Of a DNA stretch of 64,000 nt, positions 32,153-40,260 are shown piece by piece; within the stretch, counting starts at the first letter, position 1; every line of letters starts with the position of its first letter. The stretch comes from Variovorax sp. PBL-E5 (GTDB lineage Bacteria; Pseudomonadota; Gammaproteobacteria; Burkholderiales; Burkholderiaceae_C). The translations under genes were made by a program, and so were the position numbers. The notes beneath the pieces were generated by a model that saw nothing but the letters and a program-made list of their open reading frames with translations, did not search any database and was not told the DNA's origin. The stretch is from contig NZ_LR594671.1 of the NCBI RefSeq assembly GCF_901827185.1, forward strand, positions 4,761,001 to 4,825,000, read 5' to 3'.

Positions 32153-32974
32153 CTATTCCCCTTGCAAGGGGTGCTCGGCCGGCCGCGTCGCCGCGTTGTG
32201 GGCCGGCGCCGGGCTGTGCAGGTCGATGTCGGAATAGTAGGCCAGGCCATGGCCGTGCGTGTTGTCCGCGTCGGCCGAGACGGCCACCGCGACCACGTCG
32301 GGCAGCGTACCGCTGGCCTCGTCGCCGAAGGCACGCCGGTAGTCGGCCAGCAGATGGCGGCTTTCGCCCACCCAGGCGCCCGGCGTCGGCGCGGCGCCGG
32401 ATTCCAGCACGATCATGCGCATGCGCTTGGTGAAGGCGTTCGCGAGCTCCGTGCCCTTGGGCTCCTTGTTGTCCCATACGTAGCACAGGGCCTCGCTGGG
32501 AACGTCCTCGCCGGTCGCGCGGCGCGCCAATGCGAGGCTGGTGCGCTCGCCCAGCGAGAGCTTGGAGGTCGGCAGGTCGAAGAAGACGCAGAGCTTGGCC
32601 GCGCCGTCATCGCCGGCGCGCGTGCGCAGGTCGGCGCCGGCCACGAACTCGTCCACTCGCCAGCGCCAGGCCAGCGTGGTGCTGGCATCGAGCGGTGTTT
32701 GCGTGGCATGCACCAGGTTGCCGTAGGACTGGTCGGCCTCGACCTTGAGCACCCGCCGGCCGTCCTGCTGCACGACTTCGAAGTGCGTGAGCGTCTTGTT
32801 CGGCAGGCCGCTGAAGTGCCACGGCTCGGGCGGCTGCGCGCCCTGGCTGGTCGAGAAGCGCGCCAGCGGCACGCCGTCGTCCGCGCGCGCGGCCGGCGCG
32901 GCAGCCCACAGGGCCAGCGCCAGCAGCGGCAGGGCCAGCGCATTCCACGACGGACGAGAGACGGGTTGCATCAT
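32153..32974 (-). CDS. DUF3047 exported protein
   Basis: 273 residues from tandem ATG codons at 32974/32971 (MMQPVSRPS); the reading frame upstream is not protein-like. The N-terminus is a signal peptide ending near APAARADDG. The mature part matches DUF3047: TLAWRWRVDEF, AAKLCVFFDLPTSKLSLGER, LCYVWDNKEPKGTE and a C-terminal ADADNTHGHGLAYYSDID stretch. The function of the family is unknown; the fold is probably a periplasmic beta-sandwich. It is followed 12 bases later by the DedA-rhodanese gene. Confidence 0.85.
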   Translation of the reverse strand: MMQPVSRPSWNALALPLLALALWAAAPAARADDGVPLARFSTSQGAQPPEPWHFSGLPNKTLTHFEVVQQDGRRVLKVEADQSYGNLVHATQTPLDASTTLAWRWRVDEFVAGADLRTRAGDDGAAKLCVFFDLPTSKLSLGERTSLALARRATGEDVPSEALCYVWDNKEPKGTELANAFTKRMRMIVLESGAAPTPGAWVGESRHLLADYRRAFGDEASGTLPDVVAVAVSADADNTHGHGLAYYSDIDLHSPAPAHNAATRPAEHPLQGE

Positions 32975-33134
32975 GAGCCCCGAAGTGTGGGCGCAATTCG
33001 ACGCGAGATAAATACGCCAAAAGGAATCGCTCTGTGTCACCCAAAGAGACAATCGACGGCAGGCTGCTATCGAAGTCGTAGCACGCAGCGAAGGCCCGGG
33101 CCATTCTCTCGCCGCTTTTGGCGGCCGGCGGCCT

Positions 33135-33572
33135 TCAGCGCAGATCGCCGTCGACGTAATACCAGCGGTCGAGCGTGCCGTCGTTCTCGCGCACGAAACG
33201 GCTGCGCTCGTGCAGCCGGCTCGCGACACCGGCGCTGCTGCGCTGGCGCGCCACGAACTCGACCTCGGCATGGTCGGCATCCAGCACCGAACGGGACCGC
33301 AGGTCGAGGCCGAGCCATTTCACGCCGGGTTCGAAACTGACCGCGGCAGGCCGCGTCGACGCATGCCAGGTCGCCAGCAGGTAGTCGGCCCGTTCGCGCA
33401 CGAAGGCGGTGTAACGCGAGCGCATCAACGACTCGGCATCCGGCGCCGGCGTCTGATCGAAGTCGTCCAGGTAGCGCCCGCAGCATTGGGTGTAAGCCAG
33501 CGGCAGCTCCCGCCGATCGCGGCGCCCGCAGGGACAGGGGGCGCGGGCGGGGCTGGTGGACGGTGAGGGCAT
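33135..33572 (-). CDS. ychJ: YchJ-family SEC-C motif protein
   Basis: 145 residues of the YchJ/UPF0225 family. The N-terminal cysteine-rich SEC-C element PCPCGRRDRRELPL ... YTQCCGRYL binds zinc in related proteins. The core follows as LMRSRYTAFVRERADYLLATW and ends with RWYYVDGDL, the usual C-terminus. Function in the cell is not established. It stands alone between the DUF3047 gene and the acyl-CoA dehydrogenase gene on the same strand. The 160 bases downstream of it (32975-33134) hold no gene I can support. Confidence 0.88.
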   Translation of the reverse strand: MPSPSTSPARAPCPCGRRDRRELPLAYTQCCGRYLDDFDQTPAPDAESLMRSRYTAFVRERADYLLATWHASTRPAAVSFEPGVKWLGLDLRSRSVLDADHAEVEFVARQRSSAGVASRLHERSRFVRENDGTLDRWYYVDGDLR

Positions 33573-33651
33573 GGCAATCGATGGATGGCGAGGGATTCAG
33601 CCTCCATTGTGCAGACCCTCGCACAAACCCTGAGAGCGCCCCCGCCGCCGC

Positions 33652-34782
33652 TCAGGCCAGCGCGCGCTGAATCAGCAGCTTCTGGATGTCCGAGGTGCCT
33701 TCGTAGATCTGGCACACGCGCACGTCGCGGTAGATGCGTTCGAGCGGAAAATCGTTCACGTAGCCATAGCCGCCGAGCGTCTGGATCGCCGCGCTGCACA
33801 CGCGCTCGGCCATCTCGCTGGCGAAGAGCTTGGCCATGGCGGCTTCCTTCAGGCAGGGCCGGCCCGCATCGCGCAGGCTCGCCGCATGCCAGATGAGCTG
33901 ACGCGCGGCTTCGAGTTGCGTCGCGCACTCGGCCAGCCGAAAGCCCACGGCCTGCTGGTCGAAGATCGCGCCGCCGAAGGCCTGCCGCTCCTTGGCATAG
34001 GCCAGTGCGACGTCGAAGGCGCTGCGCGCCATGCCCACGCTCTGGGCGGCGATCCCGATGCGGCCGCCCTCCAGCGCGCCGAGCGCGATCTTGTAGCCCT
34101 CGCCTTCCTGGCCGATCAGGTTCCCGGCCGCGATGCGGCAGCCGTCGAAATTGATCTGCGCGGTGTCGCTCGAATGCTGGCCCAGCTTGTCTTCCAGCCG
34201 CGCGACGTGGTAGCCCGGCGCGTCGGTCGGCACGATGAAGGCGCTCATGCCGCGCTTGCCCGCGCCCTTGTCGGTGACCGCGATGACGATCGCGACCTGC
34301 CCGTTCCTGCCGCTGGTGATGAATTGCTTGACGCCGTCGATCACCCAGCCGTCGCCATCCTTGCGCGCGGTGGTGCGCAGCGACGACGCATCGCTGCCGG
34401 CCTGCGGCTCGGTCAGGCAGAAGGCGCCGAGCATCTGCCCGCGTGCGAGCGACTGCAGCCATTTCTTCTTCTGCTCGGCATTGCCGTAGCGCATGAGGAT
34501 CGCGTTGACCGGACAGTTGGTCACGCTGATCGCGGTGCTGGTGCCGCCGTCGCCGGCCGCGATCTCCTCGAGCACCAGCGCCAGCGTCACGTAGTCGAGG
34601 CCGGCGCCGCCGTCCTCCTCGGGCACGCAGATGCCGTAGGCGCCGAGCGCCGCCAGGCCCGCATGGGCTTCTTTCGGGAAGCTGTGCTCGCGATCCCAGC
34701 GCGGCGCATGGGGCCAGAGTTCGGCCTGCGCGAAGTCGCGCACGGCGTCGCGGATCGCTTCCTGGTCGGCGTTCAGCAGCAT
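33652..34782 (-). CDS. Acyl-CoA dehydrogenase
   Basis: 376 residues from the ATG at 34782 (MLLNADQEAIRDAVRDFA); longer in-frame reading crosses into out-of-family sequence. FAD enzyme introducing the first double bond in acyl-CoA beta-oxidation. Blocks: FCLTEPQAGSDASSLRTTA, FITSGRNGQVAIVIAVTDK, and YGYVNDFPLERIYRDVRVCQIYEGTSDIQ, with the catalytic glutamate in YEGT as in short-chain enzymes. It follows the thiolase gene by 25 bases on the same strand, so the two probably form an operon for short acyl-CoA breakdown. Chain-length preference cannot be set by eye. Confidence 0.92.
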   Translation of the reverse strand: MLLNADQEAIRDAVRDFAQAELWPHAPRWDREHSFPKEAHAGLAALGAYGICVPEEDGGAGLDYVTLALVLEEIAAGDGGTSTAISVTNCPVNAILMRYGNAEQKKKWLQSLARGQMLGAFCLTEPQAGSDASSLRTTARKDGDGWVIDGVKQFITSGRNGQVAIVIAVTDKGAGKRGMSAFIVPTDAPGYHVARLEDKLGQHSSDTAQINFDGCRIAAGNLIGQEGEGYKIALGALEGGRIGIAAQSVGMARSAFDVALAYAKERQAFGGAIFDQQAVGFRLAECATQLEAARQLIWHAASLRDAGRPCLKEAAMAKLFASEMAERVCSAAIQTLGGYGYVNDFPLERIYRDVRVCQIYEGTSDIQKLLIQRALA

Positions 34783-34807
34783 GATGGGGCGGGCCTCGTT
34801 CGGTTCG

Positions 34808-35992
34808 TCAGAGCAGTTCGATCGCCACCGCGGTGCCTTCGCCGCCGCCGATGCACAGCGTCGCGACGCCGCGCTTCTTGCCGCGTTGCTGCAGCGCATG
34901 GATCAGCGTGACCATGATGCGCGCGCCGCTGGCGCCGATCGGATGGCCCAGTGCGCAGGCGCCGCCGTGCACGTTGACGATGTCGTGCGCCACCGAAAGC
35001 TCGTGCATCAGCGCCATCGGCACCACGGCAAAGGCCTCGTTGACTTCCCACAGGTCGACGTCCTTCACCCCCCAGCCGGTCTTCTTGAACAGCTTGGCGA
35101 CGGCACCGACCGGCGCGGTCGAGAACCACTCGGGTTGCTGCGCGTGCGTGGCGTGCCCGACCAGGCGCGCGATCGGCTTCACGCCCAGGCGCCTGGCGCT
35201 GCTCTCGGTCATCATCACCAGCGCCGCGGCGCCGTCGTTGATCGACGAGCTCGATGCGGCGGTGATGGTGCCGCCGTCCTTCTTGAAGGCGGGCTTGAGC
35301 GTCGGGATCTTGTCGAGCTTGACCTTGCCCGGGCCTTCGTCGATGGCGATCACGGTCTCGCCGCTGCGGCCCTTGACCGTGACCGGCGCGATCTCGGCCT
35401 TGAAGGCACCCGACGCGGTGGCGGCCTTGGCGCGCTCCACGCTGGCAATCGCGAAAGCGTCCTGCTGTTCGCGCGTGAACTTGTACTTGGCGGCGCAGTC
35501 CTCGCCGAAGGTGCCCATCGAGCGGCCCGGCTGGTACGCGTCCTCGAGGCCGTCGAGCATCATGTGATCGAAGATGCGGTCGTGGCCCATGCGGTAGCCG
35601 CCGCGGCCCTTGAGCATCAGGTAGGGCGCGTTGGTCATGCTTTCCATGCCGCCGGCCACCATCACTTCGTGCGTGCCCGCGAGCAGCATGTCGTGCGCGA
35701 GCATCGCGGCCTTCATGGCCGAGCCGCACATCTTGCTGAGCGTGACGGCCCCGGCGCTGTCGGGCAGGCCGCCCTTGTACGCCGCCTGGCGCGCCGGCGC
35801 CTGACCCTGGCCGGCCATCAGGCAGTTGCCGAACAGCACCTCGCCGACCGCGTCGGCCGTGATGCCGGCGCGCTCGACCGCCGCCTTGATGGCGACGCCG
35901 CCGAGATCGTGCGCGGCCAGAGAAGAAAAGTCGCCCTGGAAACCGCCCATGGGGGTGCGGGCGGCGCCGACGATGACGATGGATTCATTCAT
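34808..35992 (-). CDS. Acetyl-CoA C-acetyltransferase (thiolase)
   Basis: 394 residues. Thiolase cleaving or forming acetoacetyl-CoA. The nucleophilic cysteine is in LSKMCGSAMKAA near residue 90; the C-terminal catalytic residues are in VHGGACALGHPIGASGARI (His) and TLCIGGGEGTA (Cys). It has a clear AAGGAG ribosome-binding site before ATG 35992. Length and motifs fit biosynthetic/degradative acetoacetyl-CoA thiolases (AtoB/PhaA). It could finish leucine or ketone-body breakdown by splitting acetoacetyl-CoA. It is the first gene of a pair with the acyl-CoA dehydrogenase. Confidence 0.93.
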   Translation of the reverse strand: MNESIVIVGAARTPMGGFQGDFSSLAAHDLGGVAIKAAVERAGITADAVGEVLFGNCLMAGQGQAPARQAAYKGGLPDSAGAVTLSKMCGSAMKAAMLAHDMLLAGTHEVMVAGGMESMTNAPYLMLKGRGGYRMGHDRIFDHMMLDGLEDAYQPGRSMGTFGEDCAAKYKFTREQQDAFAIASVERAKAATASGAFKAEIAPVTVKGRSGETVIAIDEGPGKVKLDKIPTLKPAFKKDGGTITAASSSSINDGAAALVMMTESSARRLGVKPIARLVGHATHAQQPEWFSTAPVGAVAKLFKKTGWGVKDVDLWEVNEAFAVVPMALMHELSVAHDIVNVHGGACALGHPIGASGARIMVTLIHALQQRGKKRGVATLCIGGGEGTAVAIELL

Positions 35993-36038
35993 GAGTTCAC
36001 TCCTTCATTCAATATCACTTACACACAATCCAATACCC

Positions 36039-36135
36039 CAAAGACCGCGGATCCGGCTTTGCCGGTCCGCCGGTGTTGCCCCCGGCAGGGGGTAGGCGGA
36101 GCGGCACGAAGTGCGCGCAGCCTGGGGGCGAGCTA
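36039..36135 (-). repeat. Stop-codon-abutting intergenic repeat, copy 2
   Basis: Read on the minus strand, the element overlaps the aceK stop: TAGCTCGCCCCCAGG. It continues through CGCACTTCGTGCCG, the hairpin CCCCC-TGCC-GGGGG, CAACACCGGCGG, and a second hairpin CCGGC-AAA-GCCGG, ending near CCGCGGTCTTTGG. It resembles copy 1 over its whole length, with scattered substitutions. It lies between the aceK stop and the thiolase start, in the sense direction of aceK. Confidence 0.85.
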
Positions 36136-37944
36136 AAAATACGGCGCATGGCCGTCGTGTTTGAAGCGGTGGGCTTCGTCGTAAGGAAAAACATCCAGCA
36201 TCTGGCCGGCCTGAATCCGCTGCTTGTGGCTCTGCCAGAACGCGGCATCGAGCAGGTCGGCATGGTGCGCCATGAAAGCCTCGCGCACCGCCGCATTGCC
36301 GAGCAGGAAGGGGCCGAAGGTCTCGGGAAACACGTCCTTCGGCCCGACCGAATACCAGACCTCGCCGCTCATCTCTTCTTCCTCGTTGCGCGGCGTGGGC
36401 ACCTTGCGGAAGTTGCAGTCGGTGAGGTATTCGATCTCGTCATAGTCGTAGAACACCACCTTGCCGCCGCGCGTCACGCCGAAGTTCTTCCACAGCATAT
36501 CGCCCGGGAAGATGTTGGCCGAGACCATGTCCTTGATCGCATTGCCGTACTCGATCACCGCGTGCTCCAGCTGCTTGCCCGCGCGCTGGGCATGTTCCGG
36601 CTGCGCGAGCTGGTCGAAGGCTTCCTGCAGGTAGATGTTGAGAGGGATCATGCGGCGCTCGATGTAGACGTGCTTGAGCACGAGCTCCATCTCCCCGTTG
36701 CCGTCGCGGTCGCCGATCTCGAGCTGGCTGGGCGCGAACTTGCGGATCTCCTCGACCAGCTCGGGCTCGAAGCGGTCGAGCGGGAAGCCGACCAGGCTGT
36801 ATTCGAGCGTGTCGGCCATGCGGCCGACCCGGTCGTGCTGCTTGACGAGCAGGTACTTGCCCTTGACCTGCTCGCGCGTGGTCTCCTTCTGCGGCGGAAA
36901 GAAGTCCTTGATGACCTTGAACACATAGGGAAAGGACGGCAGGTCGAACACCAGCATCACCATGCCCTTGATACCGGGCGCGATGCGGAACCTGTCGGTC
37001 GAGTAGTTGAGGTGCGAGAGGAAGTCGCGATAGAACAAGGTCTTGCCCTGCTTCGCGAGGCCGAGCGCGTTGTAGATCTCGGCGCGCGGCTTGCGCGGCA
37101 TCAGCGAGCGCAGGAACTGCACATAGGCCGAGGGCACTTCCATGTCGACCATGAAGTAGGCACGCGCGAAGCTGAACAGCATCTGCAGGTCGTCTTCGCC
37201 GAAGAGCGCCGCATCGACATGGAACCTGCCCCGGCTGTCGTGCAGGATCGGCAGCGCGAAGGGCAGCTCGATGAAGCCGTTGATGATCTTGCCGACCAGG
37301 TAGGCGCCCTTGTTGCGGTAGAACAGGCTGGACAGCACCTGCAGCTGGAAGTTGGCGCGCAGCTTGATCTGGTGGAAGCGCCCGAGGATCGCGGCCGCGA
37401 CGCGCTCGGCATCGCGCCGCCGGTTGGCGAAGCCGCCCAGCAGCGCATAGTCGTCCAGCACGACCGCGATCGTGTCGGCCAGCGTGTCGGGGTCCGGATA
37501 GTAGGCGCGGTAAGTCGGCGCGCCGCGCGGCTCGATGTACTCGGTGCTGATGGCCGGCCGCACGAAGATGAAGTCGTTCAGGAAGTAGGCGCGGTGCAGG
37601 ATCTTGGTGGTCACCGAGTTGAAGAAGGTCTCGGCCAGCTCGGGCTGGTGATGGTCGACCAGGAGGCCGATGAAATGCAGCTTGACCTGGTGCCACACAT
37701 CCATCGGCTGCTCGCCGGCCTTGAATTCCTTCTCGAGGCGCGCGACCGCCTCGCTCACCCGCAGGTCGTAGAACTCGATGCGCTCGCGCTGCGCGCGCTG
37801 CTGGCCGTGCCAGTCGGCGGTCTCGAAGCGATGCTTGGCACGCGCGGACTCGGCGCGAAAGAGCCGGTAGTGGCGGTCGAAGCCGTCGCGCATCGCACGG
37901 GCGATGTCATAGGCGAGCGGCGAGTCGAGACGCTGCGGAAACAT
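36133..37944 (-). CDS. aceK: Isocitrate dehydrogenase kinase/phosphatase
   Basis: 603 residues. Bifunctional enzyme that phosphorylates and dephosphorylates isocitrate dehydrogenase, switching carbon between the citric-acid cycle and the glyoxylate bypass. The N-terminal regulatory half leads into a kinase-like domain with [15 protein letters not shown] and the metal-site region [18 protein letters not shown] ... [15 protein letters not shown]. The C-terminus [17 protein letters not shown] is typical of AceK. No aceA, aceB or icd is next to it. A repeat element begins at its stop codon. Confidence 0.96.
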   Translation of the reverse strand: MFPQRLDSPLAYDIARAMRDGFDRHYRLFRAESARAKHRFETADWHGQQRAQRERIEFYDLRVSEAVARLEKEFKAGEQPMDVWHQVKLHFIGLLVDHHQPELAETFFNSVTTKILHRAYFLNDFIFVRPAISTEYIEPRGAPTYRAYYPDPDTLADTIAVVLDDYALLGGFANRRRDAERVAAAILGRFHQIKLRANFQLQVLSSLFYRNKGAYLVGKIINGFIELPFALPILHDSRGRFHVDAALFGEDDLQMLFSFARAYFMVDMEVPSAYVQFLRSLMPRKPRAEIYNALGLAKQGKTLFYRDFLSHLNYSTDRFRIAPGIKGMVMLVFDLPSFPYVFKVIKDFFPPQKETTREQVKGKYLLVKQHDRVGRMADTLEYSLVGFPLDRFEPELVEEIRKFAPSQLEIGDRDGNGEMELVLKHVYIERRMIPLNIYLQEAFDQLAQPEHAQRAGKQLEHAVIEYGNAIKDMVSANIFPGDMLWKNFGVTRGGKVVFYDYDEIEYLTDCNFRKVPTPRNEEEEMSGEVWYSVGPKDVFPETFGPFLLGNAAVREAFMAHHADLLDAAFWQSHKQRIQAGQMLDVFPYDEAHRFKHDGHAPYF

Positions 37945-37965
37945 GGTCCGATCCCTGCCTGCTCC

Positions 37966-38661
37966 TCAGGCGGCGCCGGTGCCGGGCTGCGGCGCTTCGG
38001 CCGGCTTGCTCCACTTGTAGCGGATGCGCTGTACGGCGGCGCGGTAGGTGGTCTCCAGCGGCTTGGAACCGTCGACGGACACGCCCAGATCCTGCAGCAA
38101 TCCGTCGTGCACACCGAACGCCCAGCCATGGATGGTCACCTCCTGGCCGCGGCTCCAGGCGTCGACCATCACGGTGCTGACCGCCACGTTGACCACCTGC
38201 TCGGCCACGTTGAGTTCGCACAGCGCGTCGGCGCGAAGCTCCGGCGGCAGACTGTCGAGCATGGCGTGGTGACGGTCGCGCACGTCCTGGATGTGGCGGA
38301 TCCAGTTGTCGGCGAGGCCAATGCGCGCGCCCTCGAGCGCGGCCTGCACGCCGCCGCAGCCATAGTGCCCGACCACCATGATGTGCTCGACCTTCAGGCG
38401 CTCGACCGCGAACTGGATCGCCGACAGCGCGTTGAGGTCGGAGTGCACCACGATGTTGGCCACGTTGCGGTGCACGAACACCTCGCCCGGCTCGAGCCCG
38501 GTGATCTGGTTGGCCGGCACACGGCTGTCGGAGCAGCCGATCCACATGTAGCGCGGCTTCTGCTGCTTGACCAGGCTGGTGAAGAAGCCGGGACGATCGC
38601 GCTCCATCCGGGCGGCCCAGCTGCGGTTGTGGGAGAAGAGATCGTCGAGCGTTTCGGACAT
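37966..38661 (-). CDS. can: Beta-class carbonic anhydrase
   Basis: 231 residues; interconverts CO2 and bicarbonate in the cytoplasm. The zinc ligands are Cys and Asp of MWIGCSDSRVPA and His/Cys of VVGHYGCGGV. A good GAGG ribosome-binding sequence precedes ATG 38661. Length matches the Can/CynT family (about 220). Its neighbours are aceK (21 bases downstream) and a MerR regulator gene (42 bases upstream). Bicarbonate supply would serve the biotin carboxylases of the leucine pathway, but no direct link is shown. Confidence 0.95.
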   Translation of the reverse strand: MSETLDDLFSHNRSWAARMERDRPGFFTSLVKQQKPRYMWIGCSDSRVPANQITGLEPGEVFVHRNVANIVVHSDLNALSAIQFAVERLKVEHIMVVGHYGCGGVQAALEGARIGLADNWIRHIQDVRDRHHAMLDSLPPELRADALCELNVAEQVVNVAVSTVMVDAWSRGQEVTIHGWAFGVHDGLLQDLGVSVDGSKPLETTYRAAVQRIRYKWSKPAEAPQPGTGAA

Positions 38662-38703
38662 GGTGTGATCCTCGATGGAAGTTGTTCGAAATGGGCGCCG
38701 CCG

Positions 38704-39099
38704 TCAGCGCACCCTCGGCCGGGTGGCGCGCGTGAGGGCGGCGCGCGCCTGCTTTTCCTGGGCCCGCACTTCCGCGATGTTGGCCTGCAGCTCGGCCAGG
38801 CGCGCCTCGAGCTGCGCACGGTGCTCGCCGAGCACGCCCAGGAAGCGCTGCAGCTGCACGGCAGTGTCACGCGGGCTGTCGTACATGTCGAGGATCTCCT
38901 TGACCTCGGTGAGCTTCAGGCCCAGCCGCTTGGCGCGCAGCGTGAGCATCAGGCGGGTGCGGTCGCGCGCGCTGTAGATGCGTTGCTGGCCCGCGCGCTG
39001 CGGCGCCAGCAGACCCATGTCCTCGTAGAAGCGGATGGCCCGCGTGGTGAGATCGAATTCCCGGGCGAGCTCACCGATGGCGAAGGTCTGCGAAGGCAT
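38704..39099 (-). CDS. MerR-family regulator, LiuR-like
   Basis: 131 residues. The N-terminal winged helix FAIGELAREFDLTTRAIRFYEDMGLLAPQRAGQQRIYS is followed by KRLGLKLTEVKEILDMYD and a C-terminal coiled coil of about 45 residues (ELQANIAEVRAQEKQAR). There are no metal-binding cysteines. By recollection this pattern resembles LiuR, the leucine-catabolism regulator of Pseudomonas. It is divergent from the metallohydrolase/LRR-kinase genes, with a strong palindrome between them. It is more than 10 kb from the leucine operon, which has its own AraC-type regulator. Target genes are therefore inferred. Confidence 0.88.
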   Translation of the reverse strand: MPSQTFAIGELAREFDLTTRAIRFYEDMGLLAPQRAGQQRIYSARDRTRLMLTLRAKRLGLKLTEVKEILDMYDSPRDTAVQLQRFLGVLGEHRAQLEARLAELQANIAEVRAQEKQARAALTRATRPRVR

Positions 39100-39171
39100 G
39101 CGAATGGAGCGGGGTTTGCGGAGGCGACAGCGCAGTGGGACGGCACTGCCTACAATGGGGGCTCAGCTCTA

Positions 39172-39191
39172 TGACGTTTACGTTAACGTCA
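39172..39191. promoter_or_regulatory. 20-bp palindromic operator, LiuR-type
   Basis: TGACGTT and AACGTCA form perfect 7-base inverted arms around six central bases. The spacing resembles the long-spacer sites of MerR-family proteins, and the ACGTTAACGT core resembles the LiuR motif as I remember it. It ends eight bases before the metallohydrolase ATG and covers that gene's ribosome-binding region. On the other strand TTGACG within it could be a -35 box for the MerR gene. It is probably bound by the MerR product encoded next to it. Confidence 0.65.
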
Positions 39192-39198
39192 ATCTTAC

Positions 39199-40260
39199 AT
39201 GAACCTGCTCGAACGCGAACTCCACTACCCCCTCGGCGACACGATGCCGGCCCCCGGCGAAACGATCGAGGTCGCGCCGGGCGTACGCTGGATCCGCATG
39301 GCGCTGCCCTTCGCGCTCGACCACATCAACCTCTGGCTGCTGCGCGACACGATCGATGGCGTCGAGGGCTGGACGGTGGTCGACTGCTGCATTTCCCGCG
39401 ACGAGGCGCGCGCGCAATGGGAGCAGATCTTCGCCACGCAGCTCGAGGGCCTGCCGATCCTGCGCGTGATCGTCACCCACATGCATCCCGACCACATCGG
39501 CCTGGCCGATTGGCTGTGCCGGCGCTGGAACGCGCCGCTGTGGATCAGCGCGACCGACTACCACGTGGCGTGCGTGCTCACCAGCACCGGCGACACGCTG
39601 GCAGGCGGCGACGCGGCAGCGGATTTCTTCGCCCTGCACGGCCTCACCGATCCTGAATCGATCGCCAAGATCCGCGCCCGCACCAGCTACTACGCCAACA
39701 TGGTGCCCGCCGTGCCCGCGCGCTTCGTGCGCATGCTCGATGGCGACCTCATCCCGATCGGCGGGCGCAGTTGGCGCTGCATCAGCGGCTACGGCCATGC
39801 GCCGGAGCACATCTCGCTCTACAGCGACGAGCTGCACGCGCTGCTCGGCGGCGACATGATGCTGCCGCGCATCTCGACCAACGTGAGCGTGCACGCGGGC
39901 GAGCCCGAGGCGAATTCGCTGCGGCTTTTCCTCGACAGCATCGAGCGCTTCAAGTCGCTGCCCGCCGACACGCTGGGCCTGCCCTCGCACGGCAAGCCCT
40001 TCACCGGCATCCACCGGCGCGTCGAGCAGTTGCAGGAACACCACCGCGACCGGCTGGCCGAGCTGCTGGAGGCCTGTCTGCAAAGGCCGCACAGCGCCGC
40101 CGAGGGCCTGCCGATCCTGTTCAAGCGCGAGCTCGACCTGCACCAGATCACCTTCGCCATGGGCGAGACGGTGGCGCACCTGCACCTGCTGTGGTTCTCG
40201 GGCCAGTTGCAGCGCCGCCTGGGCGAGGACGGCATCTATCGCTTCGGCGCAGCGGCATGA
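39199..40260 (+). CDS. Metallo-beta-lactamase-fold hydrolase
   Basis: 353 residues. The N-terminal two thirds form an MBL domain: metal motif THMHPDHIGLADWL, further ligands in SGYGHAPEHISLY and LGGDMMLPR, and SHGKPFTG near the end of the domain. A C-terminal region of about 80 residues (residues ~275-353, HHRDRLAELLEACL) resembles the helical tail of MBL proteins acting on thioesters or other small molecules. The ATG at 39199 lies eight bases after the operator, leaving little room for a Shine-Dalgarno sequence. It overlaps the LRR-kinase gene by four bases. Substrate unknown; an acyl-CoA thioester is plausible given the LiuR-like control. Confidence 0.88.
   Translation: MNLLERELHYPLGDTMPAPGETIEVAPGVRWIRMALPFALDHINLWLLRDTIDGVEGWTVVDCCISRDEARAQWEQIFATQLEGLPILRVIVTHMHPDHIGLADWLCRRWNAPLWISATDYHVACVLTSTGDTLAGGDAAADFFALHGLTDPESIAKIRARTSYYANMVPAVPARFVRMLDGDLIPIGGRSWRCISGYGHAPEHISLYSDELHALLGGDMMLPRISTNVSVHAGEPEANSLRLFLDSIERFKSLPADTLGLPSHGKPFTGIHRRVEQLQEHHRDRLAELLEACLQRPHSAAEGLPILFKRELDLHQITFAMGETVAHLHLLWFSGQLQRRLGEDGIYRFGAAA

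Noticed and set aside
33067..33134. GC-rich inverted segments behind the ychJ-family stop as a fourth repeat copy
   Set aside because: The GCTCGCCCCCAG start and the CCCCC/GGGGG hairpin are missing; similarity is limited to general G/C richness.
36073..39174. 1033-codon plus-strand frame across aceK, carbonic anhydrase and the MerR gene
   Set aside because: Antisense to three clear genes, spanning their intergenic gaps, with no recognisable domain and skewed composition.
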